A DNA stretch of 64,000 nt from Stenotrophomonas daejeonensis. Lineage in GTDB: Bacteria > Pseudomonadota > Gammaproteobacteria > Xanthomonadales > Xanthomonadaceae. Shown here piece by piece: positions 32,171-42,219 of this stretch. Location: NCBI RefSeq assembly GCF_001431505.1, contig NZ_LDJP01000012.1, forward strand, positions 18,120 through 82,119, written 5' to 3'. A program made the translations under genes and the position numbers. The notes beneath the pieces are model-generated. The model saw only the letters and a list, made by a program, of their open reading frames with translations. It ran no database searches and was not told where the DNA came from. The stretch's first letter is position 1, and each line of letters opens with the position of its first letter.

Positions 32171-33577
32171 ATGAAAGCCACGCTCGCTACCCAACTCGGC
32201 CAACAGCTCCACCTCACGCCCTCGCTGCTGCAGTCCATCCGCCTGCTGCAACTGAACGGCCTGCAGCTGGAGCAGGAAATCCGCCAGGCGCTGGAGAACA
32301 ACCCGCTGCTGGAGCTGGAAGAGCAGGCGACCGAGGCCGAGGCCATCCCCGGCAGCGATGCGCAGCTGGAAACGGCCGCATTCGACGAACTGCCGGAAAG
32401 CTCGCTATGGGACGTGCCCGGCGGCAGCTGGAACGACGCCGACGAGGACCGCACCGCGCGCCTGCCGGCCGGCGAATCCAGCGACCCGCACCTGCGCATC
32501 CTGCAGGCCCTGGCGCTGGACCTGGACGAAGCCGACCTGGGCATCGCCGCATTCTGGCTGGAGCACTGCGACGACGCCGGCTACCTCGCCGCGCCGCTGG
32601 CGCAGCTGACCCTGCTGGCCAGCGCCCGCTTCGACCGCAACGCCGCGCACGTGGAGGGCATCCGCCAGCACCTGCTGCAGGGCGACCCCATCGGCATGGC
32701 CGCGCGCGACCTGCGCGAATGCCTGCAGGTGCAGCTGGCCGCGCTGCCCGGCACGGTGCCGGCGCGACACCTGGCCAACCGCCTGCTCGGCGGCGACCTG
32801 AACCTGCTGGCCGACCACGACTACGCCGCCCTCGCCCGTGAATACGGCGTGGAGCAGGCCGACGTGCACGAGGCGTTCCGCCTGGTCCTGTCGCTGCAGC
32901 CGCGCCCCGGCGACGCCCTGCAGCCGCACGAAGACAGCGCGGTGATCCCCGACGTGGTCGCCTGGCATGCCGACGGCCAGTGGCGCGTGGCGCTGAACCC
33001 CGGCACCACCCCGCGCCTGGGCATCAACCCGGCCTACGAAAAGGTGCTGAGCGAGAGCGACGCCGGCGCCAACCAGCCGCTGCGCGAAATGCTGCAGGAA
33101 GCGCGCTGGTTCACCCGCGGCCTGTCGATGCGCTACGACACCCTGCTGCGCACCGCGCGGGTGATCGTCGAACGCCAGGCCGCGTTCCTGGCCGAAGGCG
33201 AGGAAGCGATGGCGCCGCTGACCCTGAAGGAAGTGGCCGACGCCATCGGCATGCACGAGTCCACCGTCTCGCGCATCACCTCCGGCAAGTACCTGCAGAC
33301 CCCGCGCGGCACCTTCGAGCTGAAGCACTTCTTCGCGGTGCGGCTGGAAGGCGCCAGCATCTCCGGGCTGGCGGTCAAGGCGATGGTACGCCGGCTGATC
33401 GAATCCGAGCCGCCGGCACGGCCGCTGGCGGACGACGCCATCGCCCTGCTGCTGTCGCGACAGGGGGTCAACATCGCCCGTCGTACCGTGGCCAAGTATC
33501 GTGAGCAACTGGACATCGCCCCGGCGCGCGCGCGGAAGCGGCAAAATGCACGTCCCCAGTTGGCCCGCGCGGGCTGA
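32171..33577 (+). CDS. rpoN: RNA polymerase sigma-54 factor (flagellar-cluster copy)
   Basis: This 468-residue sigma-54 has region I rich in Gln/Leu (LGQQLHLTPSLLQSIRLLQL), an acidic region II, the core-binding domain, the helix-turn-helix (LKEVADAIGMHESTVSRIT) and the invariant RpoN box ARRTVAKYRE near the C-terminus. It would recognise the GG-N10-GC promoters found in this window. In Xanthomonas a flagellar rpoN2 exists beside a housekeeping copy; this is probably that paralogue. Next gene starts 15 bp downstream. Confidence 0.95.
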   Translation: MKATLATQLGQQLHLTPSLLQSIRLLQLNGLQLEQEIRQALENNPLLELEEQATEAEAIPGSDAQLETAAFDELPESSLWDVPGGSWNDADEDRTARLPAGESSDPHLRILQALALDLDEADLGIAAFWLEHCDDAGYLAAPLAQLTLLASARFDRNAAHVEGIRQHLLQGDPIGMAARDLRECLQVQLAALPGTVPARHLANRLLGGDLNLLADHDYAALAREYGVEQADVHEAFRLVLSLQPRPGDALQPHEDSAVIPDVVAWHADGQWRVALNPGTTPRLGINPAYEKVLSESDAGANQPLREMLQEARWFTRGLSMRYDTLLRTARVIVERQAAFLAEGEEAMAPLTLKEVADAIGMHESTVSRITSGKYLQTPRGTFELKHFFAVRLEGASISGLAVKAMVRRLIESEPPARPLADDAIALLLSRQGVNIARRTVAKYREQLDIAPARARKRQNARPQLARAG

Positions 33578-33592
33578 ACCCGAGAGACCCCC

Positions 33593-33968
33593 ATGAGCAA
33601 GCTGACCGTTCTGCTGGTCGACGACCACGAAGGCTTCATCAACGCGGCCATGCGCCATTTCCGCAAGCTCGACTGGCTGGAAATCGTCGGCAGCGCGGCC
33701 AACGGGCTGGAGGCCATCGAGCGCTCCGAGGCCCTGCGCCCGCGCGTGGTGCTGATGGACCTGGCGATGCCGGAAATGGGCGGGCTGCAGGCCACGCGCC
33801 TGATCAAGACCCAGGACGAGCCGCCCTACATCGTCATCGCCAGCCACTTCGACGATGCCGAGCACCGCGAGCACGCCCAGCGCGCCGGTGCCGACAACTT
33901 CGTCAGCAAGCTGTCCTACATCCAGGAAGTGATGCCGATCCTGGAGGGCATCCGCAAGGCGGACGGCC

Positions 33969-33976
<8 letters not shown>
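33593..33976 (+). CDS. Receiver-only response regulator
   Basis: This 127-residue stand-alone REC domain has the acidic pocket LLVDDHEGF, phospho-Asp in [13 protein letters not shown], the Ser switch IVIASHFDD and Lys in NFVSKLSY. There is no output domain. Lying between rpoN and fleQ and overlapping the fleQ start by 8 bp, it is likely to act in flagellar gene control, perhaps on FleQ. The cognate kinase is not in the window. Confidence 0.85.
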
Positions 33977-35408
<1,432 letters not shown>

Positions 35409-35462
35409 GGACCCGCTACGGACCAGAGTGCCGGGCAACGCCCAGGTTCATTGCAGCAACGC

Positions 35463-35478
35463 AGGCATGGTATTTGCT
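35463..35478 (+). promoter_or_regulatory. Sigma-54 promoter at the head of the glycan island
   Basis: AGGCATG (35463-35469), GTAT, TTGCT (35474-35478) gives GG-N10-GC with the TTGC -12 element intact; two mismatches to TGGCACG-N4-TTGC. It lies 42 bp before the sulfotransferase start. Confidence 0.7.
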
Positions 35479-35520
35479 TCCGTGGTTTTGTCGGGGATAT
35501 CCACGGAAGCCCACAGAAGG

Positions 35521-36450
35521 ATGAATACGTTGAAACCTGACTACATCTTTGTCGTCGGTGTGGCAAAAGCCGGCACCACGGCGCTGGCGGGCTGGCTGGT
35601 CAAGAATGGATTTGCCACCTACGCCATCCCGGGAATCAAGGAGCCTTGCAGTTACCTCGGGTCGCCGAACCATGCACCGCCTCCCCCTCCACCCCTCGAC
35701 TCCCCGCCGCTACTCGACGCCAGCGTCGCCTATTTCGCCAATTCACAGGTAACCGCGCGCCTGCCGGGGCACGGCACCCGCATCGTCCTGTGCCTGCGCA
35801 ACGCCTTCGAGCGGACCTGGAGCGACTACAGGATGAAGAAAATGGTCGCCCAACAGGGGATAGGGGCAGACCATGTGTTGTCGCGCCTGTATGGCGCGGC
35901 AGGAACCATTCCGCCGGACAAAGCGAACTGGTACCAGTCACGGCGCGACATGCGGATCCGCTGCTTCCCCCGGTCGGTCGCGCACGTCATCGGCAAACAC
36001 TTCGACGTCGAAGCCCAGCGGCTGGCGAATGGCGGCTTCCTGCAGCGGCTGGATTACGAACTGTCCTTTTTCACCTCGCGCCACCAGTACCCGTTCCATG
36101 CCGTACTGCATTCCAGCTTCTATTACCGGGGCCTGCGCATGCTGCTGGATAAATACCAGCCCGAGGACATCACCGTCCTCACGGTAAGCAGCCTGAAAGA
36201 CCACGAAAAGCGCAGCCAACTGGTCGAACGGCTCACCGGGCACAGGAAAGCTGGATCGGAACTGGAGTTTTCCTTCACATTGAACGACGTTGAGTTCGAC
36301 GAACCCCCGCCAGACTTCGCCGACCGAAGCTTCGACCATTTCCGCAAGCTGTTCACCCATGACATGCGGCAGACACTGGAACTGCTCAAAAGCCGCAATA
36401 TCAATACCGACCTGCTGGACAAGGACGAGCTTCAACGGCACATGGCCTGA
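35521..36450 (+). CDS. Sulfotransferase-family protein
   Basis: This 309-residue protein has the PAPS 5'-phosphosulfate loop near the N-terminus (FVVGVAKAGTTALAGWL) and the 3'-phosphate-binding segment IVLCLRNAFERTWSDYRMKK (Arg and Ser of RxxxxRxxSxY present). A short polyproline stretch (about residues 53-59) is odd but in frame. It should transfer sulfate from PAPS to a carbohydrate hydroxyl. First gene of the glycan island, under a sigma-54-type promoter; the start follows AGAAGG. The acceptor is unknown and PAPS synthesis genes are not in the window. Confidence 0.8.
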   Translation: MNTLKPDYIFVVGVAKAGTTALAGWLVKNGFATYAIPGIKEPCSYLGSPNHAPPPPPPLDSPPLLDASVAYFANSQVTARLPGHGTRIVLCLRNAFERTWSDYRMKKMVAQQGIGADHVLSRLYGAAGTIPPDKANWYQSRRDMRIRCFPRSVAHVIGKHFDVEAQRLANGGFLQRLDYELSFFTSRHQYPFHAVLHSSFYYRGLRMLLDKYQPEDITVLTVSSLKDHEKRSQLVERLTGHRKAGSELEFSFTLNDVEFDEPPPDFADRSFDHFRKLFTHDMRQTLELLKSRNINTDLLDKDELQRHMA

Positions 36451-36538
36451 ACCGCACCTCCATCCGGCGCGCAGCCGGGAACCGGTTTCCCGTTCGCCCG
36501 ACCGCACATGACCCACAACATGGACGCCGCAGCCCCCA

Positions 36539-36931
36539 ATGACCCTCGTCCTCACCTACGGCACCTTCGACCTGTTGCATGTCGGCCACGTCAACCTGCT
36601 GCGCCGCGCGCGGGCGATGGGCGACCGCCTGGTCGTGGGCCTGTCCAGCGACGCCTTCAATGCGGTCAAGCAGAAGCAGGCCACCCAGTGCTATGCCGAC
36701 CGGGCCGAGGTGTTGAGGGCGATCCGTTACGTCGATGAGGTTTTCCCCGAGGAAAACTGGGAGCAGAAGGCGGCCGACATCCACCGCCTGGGGGCCGATC
36801 TGCTGGTGATGGGTTCGGACTGGACCGGCCATTTCGACGACCTCGCCCGCCATTGCCGGGTGCACTACCTCCCGCGTACCGAAAACATCTCCAGTTCCTC
36901 GCTGAAGGCCAGCATCCGTGCAATGCAATGA
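36539..36931 (+). CDS. tagD: CTP:glycerol-3-phosphate cytidylyltransferase (TagD-type)
   Basis: This 130-residue nucleotidyltransferase has TYGTFDLLHVGHVNLLRRA (HxGH active site), YVDEVFPEENWEQKAADI, VMGSDWTGHFD and YLPRTENISSS. These match Gram-positive TagD/GCT closely along the whole length, including the glycerol-phosphate contacts and the RTExIS motif, so the predicted product is CDP-glycerol. It would feed the two glycerophosphotransferase-domain proteins encoded downstream. Unusual in a flagellar cluster. The stop overlaps the next gene. Confidence 0.88.
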   Translation: MTLVLTYGTFDLLHVGHVNLLRRARAMGDRLVVGLSSDAFNAVKQKQATQCYADRAEVLRAIRYVDEVFPEENWEQKAADIHRLGADLLVMGSDWTGHFDDLARHCRVHYLPRTENISSSSLKASIRAMQ

Positions 36932-39900
36932 GCAAACCGCTGCCGCCGGTGGCCAAACCGCTGCAACCGCATCTGCGCAAGCCCACGACGCCGACTTGAT
37001 GGCCGGTGCGACCCCGGCATGGTTCGACGCCGCCTTTTACCGCACGCAGAACCCGGACATCGCCGTCGAAGGGGATGAGGCGTGGCGTCATTTCCACTCG
37101 CAGGGCTGGCGCGAGTTCCGCAACCCCGGCCCCGGGTTCGACGTATGGTGGTACCAGGCCCTGCATCTGGAAGGCGACCACCGGCGCGATCCGGTCGCGC
37201 ACTACCTGGACGGCGGCCAGGCAGCCGGCGCGGAAACCACGCGCGCCACCGGCGAACCAATGGAGGTGGCGCGCAAGACCCGCTTCAACCTGCGCACGCT
37301 GGCCCTGCTCAATGCGCTGGATGCGCCGGGCACGGTGTTCGCCCGCATCGCCGGCAACCTGGCGGCGCTGGAGTTGTGGGACGTGGCCGACATGTTCGCC
37401 ATGCGCGCCTGCGACCTGCAGCCGGACACGGCGGCGCACCATGCCCTGCTCGGCGCCATCGTGGCCCGGCGCAACGGCTGGCGCCGGGTCGTCACCGCCC
37501 TGCGCGTGGCGACCGAACTGGACGATGGCCATGCCGACTGGTTCCACACCCTCGGCTTGGCCTGCGAACGCCTGGGCTGGCTGGACGATGCCGCCACCGC
37601 CTATGGCCGCGCCCTCGCGCTGGACGACGGCAATGCCGACACCCACTACCGGCTGGGCCGCGTCGAGGAACGGCGGGGCAACAAGGCGGCGGCCGAAGCC
37701 TGCTATGCGCGGGTCGCCGCCGCCGAACCGGGCGTGGCGGCGCTGGGCATCGGCCTGCGCCACGAGCAGGAGAAGGATTGGGAAGGCGCCGAGCGCGCCT
37801 ACCGCGAACGGCTGGCCCAACCCGCGCATGCCGGCGACGCACGCCTGCATTTCGCGCACGGTTATCAGCTGGAAGCCTTGTACCGCTGGGAGGACGCTGC
37901 CACCGCCTACGGCGCGGCACTCGAACTGGATCCGGCGCAGCCGGACTGGCAATATCGCCACGGCTGGATGCTGGAACGGCTGGAACGCCCGCAGGAAGCC
38001 GCCGCGGCCTATGCGCGCGCCCTGGCCCTGCGCGAGGATGCCGACTGGCGCTATCGCCAGGGAACCTGCCTGCATGCCTGCGGCGATGCCGATGCGGCGA
38101 TCGCGGCATGGCTGCACTGCGTGCCGGGCGAGCCGGCCATCCCGGCCGCCTCGGGCATGGACGACGACGCGCAGCGGCGCGCCCTGCGCGACCGCCTGCG
38201 CACCTGCACGCTCGACCCCCTGCTGCATTTCGAACTGGGCCTGGCCTGCGAACGGCTGGGCCTGCATGCCGAGGCCGCCGCGGCTTACGGCCATTGCGTC
38301 AACCGCCACGACGAACACGTCCCCCGCCTGTACTTCCGCCTGGGCGTGGCCCTGCACCGCGCCGGGCGCAACAGCGAAGCGGCGCAGGCCTTTCTCGCCA
38401 CGCGCCTGTTCCGGCGCGATTTCGGCATCGTCCCCGACCCCACGCAGGCCGAGGGACCGCCGCCGCCCGCGCGCGACATAAAGGCCGAATACGCCGAGTT
38501 CATCGAAACCCTGCCCGTCCGTGACGACGTGGTGCTGTACGAGAGCTTCCACGGCGACTCGATCAGCTGCAATCCGCTGGCCGTGTTCCGCGCCGCGCGC
38601 ACGCGCCTGGCCGCCCGCAACCTGCTGCATGCGTGGGTGGTGAAGCCGCACACGGCCATCCCCGAGGAATTGGCCGCGCTGCCGGACGTGGTTTTCGTCC
38701 GCCACGGCAGCCCGTTGTACGCGCGTTACCTGGCCACCGCCGGCTGGCTGGTGAACAACAACACCTTCATGCCGTATTTCGTGCGGCGGCCCGGACAGCG
38801 CTACCTCAATACGTGGCACGGCACGCCGCTCAAGAAGCTGGGCATCGACATCCCCGGCGCGCTGTTCGACCACAAGAACGCCGTGCGCAACCTGCTCCAG
38901 GCCACCCACCTGGCCATGCCCAATGCCTTCACCCGGCGGGTATTGCTCGAGTCGATGCAGGTCAACGACGTCATCCGCTGCCGCATGGCCGATACCGGGC
39001 AGGCGCGGATCGACCTGATGCTGGGCGCGGACGCCGATGCAAAAACCCGGACCAAGGCACGGCTCGGCCTCGGCGCAGACGCGAAAATCATCCTCTACGC
39101 GCCCACCTGGCGCGGCAACCTGGACGGGGCCTCGCTGGACGCGGCGCTGGTAGCCGATGCCATCGAACGACTGAGCGGCCACGGCGCCACCGTGTTGTTC
39201 AGCGGCCACCACATGGTGGCGCGCAAGCTCGGCCAGCTGCCGGACGGCGCAATGGCGGTGCCGGCCGGGACCGACATCACCGAGTTGATGGCCGTGGTGG
39301 ACGTGCTGGTCACCGACTACTCCTCGATCCTGTTCGACTTCCTGCCCAGCGGCCGGCCGGTCCTGCTGTACGTGCCGGACATGGCGCAATACCGGCGCGA
39401 ACGCGGGCTGTACCTGGACATCGCCACGTTGCCGGTGCAAGCCTGCGCCACCGCCGATGCACTGGAGCAGGCGCTGCTTCCCGCATTGGCGGGCGCGGCC
39501 GCCGCTGCCCCCGGGCAGATCGAGGCGGCGCGCCAGGCCTATTGGCCGCTGGAAGACGGCGGCTCGGCCAGCCGCGTCGTTGCGTTCTTCTTCGAAGCAG
39601 ACGCACGCCACCAGATCACGCCACCGCCGCGCGACAAGCGCACCCTGCTGTTCCAGGTGGGCAACTTCAGCCCCAACGGCGTCACCGCCTCGTTCAACCG
39701 CCTGGCCGGCTGCGTCGATGCGCGCCGGCTGTCGCTGACCGTGATCGTCGATCCGTGGACGCTGGAAAGCTACCCGCAACGGCTGGAACGCTTTGCCGAG
39801 CTGCCCGCGCACGTGGCGCGCTGGGGCCGCATCAGCTTCCCGGTGGCCAACCGCGAACAGCAATGGCTCAACACGCGCCAAGGCAGCCGCGAGGTGCTCA

Positions 39901-40823
39901 ACGCGCGCCAGCAGCAGTTGCTCGACACCTATTACCTGCGCGAATACGCGCGCCAGTTCGGCAGCGCCCATTTCGACGTGGTGGTCGATTTCTCGGGTTA
40001 TGCGGGCTTCTGGACCGCATTGTTCGCCCGCGGCCGCCCCGCCGGCACGCGCTGTGCCGTGTACCTGCACAACGACATGGACCAGGAACAGCGCAGCCGC
40101 CACCCGCAGCTGTCCAAGGTGTTCGAGCACTACCCGCTGTGCGACGCGCTGGTGTCGGTGTCCGACAGCCTGAACGCGGTCAACCGACGCCGTTTCGGCG
40201 ACGTACCGGGGCAACGGCCCGAATGCTTCCACAGCGTGGACAATTGCATCGACCCCGGTTTCATCCAGCGGCGCGCCGGGCAGGAACTACCCGAAGGTTT
40301 CGCCCGCTGGCGCGAAGGCCACGTGCTGCTGGGCACGGTTGGCCGCCTGTCGCCGGAGAAAGGGCACCAGCGCTTGCTCGATGCCTTCGCCCAGGTACGC
40401 CGCCGGCATCCCTCGACCCGGCTGGTGATCGTCGGCGAAGGCCCGGAGCGGCCCATGCTGCAGCAGCGCATCGCCGAGCTGGGGCTGGAGGATGACGTGC
40501 TGCTCACCGGCGCGCTGGCCAACCCCTACCCGGTGATGCGCGAACTCGACCTGTTCGTGCTGTCCTCGCATTACGAGGGGCAAGGCATCGTCCTGCTGGA
40601 AGCGCTGACCCTGGGCCGCCCCGTGCTGTCCACCGACATTCCCGGCCCGCAGAGCGTGCTGGCCGATGGCGTCGGACAGCTGGTGCCGGACTCCACCGAA
40701 GGGCTGGTCGATGGCATCTGCCACTGGCTGCAACGGCCCGAACGCAACGTGCACTGGGATGCGCAGGCTTACTTGCAGCGGGCGTTGGCCCAGTTCGAGC
40801 AGGCCGTCGTGGGCGTGGGCTGA
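36918..40823 (+). CDS. Fusion: NPD/TPR region, CDP-glycerol glycerophosphotransferase and GT4 glycosyltransferase
   Basis: This 1301-residue protein has an N-terminal FDAAFYRTQNPDI...HYLDGG repeat pair (about 30-110), TPR-like helical repeats (about 130-510), a TagB/TagF glycerophosphotransferase domain (about 530-890: YLNTWHGTPLKKLG, LYAPTWRG, FSGHHMVAR, LVTDYSSILFDF) and a GT4 domain (about 910-1290: GTVGRLSPEKGHQRLLDAF, SSHYEGQGIVLLEAL). It could add glycerol phosphate and a sugar to one acceptor. The start is GTG 36918, overlapping tagD by 14 bp; ATG 36999 is an alternative. The stop overlaps the next start (TGATG). Confidence 0.85.
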   Translation: MQCNEQTAAAGGQTAATASAQAHDADLMAGATPAWFDAAFYRTQNPDIAVEGDEAWRHFHSQGWREFRNPGPGFDVWWYQALHLEGDHRRDPVAHYLDGGQAAGAETTRATGEPMEVARKTRFNLRTLALLNALDAPGTVFARIAGNLAALELWDVADMFAMRACDLQPDTAAHHALLGAIVARRNGWRRVVTALRVATELDDGHADWFHTLGLACERLGWLDDAATAYGRALALDDGNADTHYRLGRVEERRGNKAAAEACYARVAAAEPGVAALGIGLRHEQEKDWEGAERAYRERLAQPAHAGDARLHFAHGYQLEALYRWEDAATAYGAALELDPAQPDWQYRHGWMLERLERPQEAAAAYARALALREDADWRYRQGTCLHACGDADAAIAAWLHCVPGEPAIPAASGMDDDAQRRALRDRLRTCTLDPLLHFELGLACERLGLHAEAAAAYGHCVNRHDEHVPRLYFRLGVALHRAGRNSEAAQAFLATRLFRRDFGIVPDPTQAEGPPPPARDIKAEYAEFIETLPVRDDVVLYESFHGDSISCNPLAVFRAARTRLAARNLLHAWVVKPHTAIPEELAALPDVVFVRHGSPLYARYLATAGWLVNNNTFMPYFVRRPGQRYLNTWHGTPLKKLGIDIPGALFDHKNAVRNLLQATHLAMPNAFTRRVLLESMQVNDVIRCRMADTGQARIDLMLGADADAKTRTKARLGLGADAKIILYAPTWRGNLDGASLDAALVADAIERLSGHGATVLFSGHHMVARKLGQLPDGAMAVPAGTDITELMAVVDVLVTDYSSILFDFLPSGRPVLLYVPDMAQYRRERGLYLDIATLPVQACATADALEQALLPALAGAAAAAPGQIEAARQAYWPLEDGGSASRVVAFFFEADARHQITPPPRDKRTLLFQVGNFSPNGVTASFNRLAGCVDARRLSLTVIVDPWTLESYPQRLERFAELPAHVARWGRISFPVANREQQWLNTRQGSREVLNARQQQLLDTYYLREYARQFGSAHFDVVVDFSGYAGFWTALFARGRPAGTRCAVYLHNDMDQEQRSRHPQLSKVFEHYPLCDALVSVSDSLNAVNRRRFGDVPGQRPECFHSVDNCIDPGFIQRRAGQELPEGFARWREGHVLLGTVGRLSPEKGHQRLLDAFAQVRRRHPSTRLVIVGEGPERPMLQQRIAELGLEDDVLLTGALANPYPVMRELDLFVLSSHYEGQGIVLLEALTLGRPVLSTDIPGPQSVLADGVGQLVPDSTEGLVDGICHWLQRPERNVHWDAQAYLQRALAQFEQAVVGVG

Positions 40824-42106
40824 TGGCCGGGCAACTCAACGTGCTGGTCTTCCCCTGCGGCTCGGAGATCGGCCTGGAAATCCACGCCGCGCTGCGCCAT
40901 GCCAAGGACGTGCGCCTGCATGGCGCGTCATCGGTGGATGACCACGGCGGGTTCGTTTACCACCATTACCAGAGGATCGACGCCGACACCCGCACCGGCG
41001 ACCTGCTCGCCGCGCTCAACGCATTGATACGCCAGTGGCGCATCGACCTCGTGGTGCCTGCGCACGACAGCGTGATTCCCCTGCTGGCCGCAGGGCGCGA
41101 ACGCCTGCTGGCCCCGGCCGCCGTGCCGGAGGCCGGCATCGCTGCGCTGTGCCGCGACAAACGCCTGACGTATGCCCGCCTGCGCCCGCTGGGCATCGTG
41201 CCGGACGATGCCGGCGCACCGGGTTGCGCCTACCCGATCTTCGCCAAGCCGGCCATTGGCCAGGGCAGCCAGGGGGCCGAGCGCGTGGACGATGCCGCCC
41301 GCCACCGCCAGTTGCTGGAAAGCGGCACGCCTTACGTGTTCAGCGAATACCTGCCCGGCGACGAGTTCACCGTGGACTGCATTTCCGACGCGGCCGGCGC
41401 GTTGCTGCATGCCGCGCCACGGCGTCGCTTGCGGGTAAAAAGCGGAATCAGCGTGCGCACCGAACCAGCGGCGGCGCCGGAACTGGTCACGATGGCCACC
41501 ACCATTGCCGATGAATTGCGCCTCCGGGGCGCATGGTTCTTCCAGGTGCGCCACGACCGGCATGGCGTACCCAGACTGCTGGAAGTCGCGCCGCGCGTGG
41601 CCGGCTCGATGGCACTGTCGCGCATGCGTGGCGTCAACTTCGCCCTGCTCCACGTTTACGCCTACCTTGGCCGCCCGTTCTCGGTGCTGCCGCAGGAATA
41701 CCCGCTGCAACTGGACCGCGCGCTGGGCAACCGCTACCGCACCGGGCTGGACTACCGCAGAGTCTACCTGGACCTGGACGACACCCTGATCGCCGGCGGC
41801 AAGGTCAACCCGATGTTGGCGGCCCTGCTCTACCAATGGGCCGGCGCAGGTATCGAGGTGGTATTGCTGACCCGCCATGCCGACTGCCCACACCAGACCC
41901 TCGAGCGGCACCGGCTCTGCGCCACACTGTTCAGCCGGATCGTGCACCTGCGCGACGGTTCGCCCAAGAGCGCGGCGATCGAACCCGGCATCCCGGCCAT
42001 CTTCATCGACGACGCCTTCCGCGAGCGCCGCGATGTGCTGGAAAACGCCGGCATCCCGGTTTTCGACGTGGACGCCACCGAGCAGTTGCTGGACCTGCGG
42101 GCCTGA
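40823..42106 (+). CDS. ATP-grasp / HAD-family fusion protein
   Basis: This 427-residue protein has an N-terminal pre-ATP-grasp and ATP-grasp region (about 1-300: CRDKRLTYARLRPLGI, YPIFAKPAIGQGSQG, SEYLPGDEFTVDCIS, LLEVAPRVAGSMAL) joined to a HAD domain (about 310-425) with motif I VYLDLDDTLIAGG, motif II VLLTRHA, Lys in SPKSAAI and the acidic FIDDAFRER. It resembles carbamoyl-phosphate-synthase-like ligases with a C-terminal phosphatase. It may ligate an acyl or amino group to a glycan precursor and dephosphorylate it; the substrate is unknown. Overlaps the preceding stop. Confidence 0.8.
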   Translation: MAGQLNVLVFPCGSEIGLEIHAALRHAKDVRLHGASSVDDHGGFVYHHYQRIDADTRTGDLLAALNALIRQWRIDLVVPAHDSVIPLLAAGRERLLAPAAVPEAGIAALCRDKRLTYARLRPLGIVPDDAGAPGCAYPIFAKPAIGQGSQGAERVDDAARHRQLLESGTPYVFSEYLPGDEFTVDCISDAAGALLHAAPRRRLRVKSGISVRTEPAAAPELVTMATTIADELRLRGAWFFQVRHDRHGVPRLLEVAPRVAGSMALSRMRGVNFALLHVYAYLGRPFSVLPQEYPLQLDRALGNRYRTGLDYRRVYLDLDDTLIAGGKVNPMLAALLYQWAGAGIEVVLLTRHADCPHQTLERHRLCATLFSRIVHLRDGSPKSAAIEPGIPAIFIDDAFRERRDVLENAGIPVFDVDATEQLLDLRA

Positions 42107-42144
42107 GGCCGCCACGGCAGGCTGGGCTGCCCGCTTCGCGGATA

Positions 42145-42160
42145 CGGAACGAAACTTGCT
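42145..42160 (+). promoter_or_regulatory. Sigma-54-like promoter before the aminotransferase gene
   Basis: CGGAACG (42145-42151), AAAC, TTGCT (42156-42160): GG-N10-GC spacing is exact and TTGC intact, two mismatches in the -24 half. It sits in the only real gap (113 bp) in the first half of the island, 60 bp before the start codon. Confidence 0.6.
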
Positions 42161-42219
42161 TTTGCCCACGAAAGCGGTTTCCGTAGGCAAATCGCGCCCT
42201 CCCGGCCCAAGAGCATTGG

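Noticed and set aside
36666..40232. 1188-codon minus frame
   Set aside because: Shadow of tagD and the 1301-residue fusion gene.
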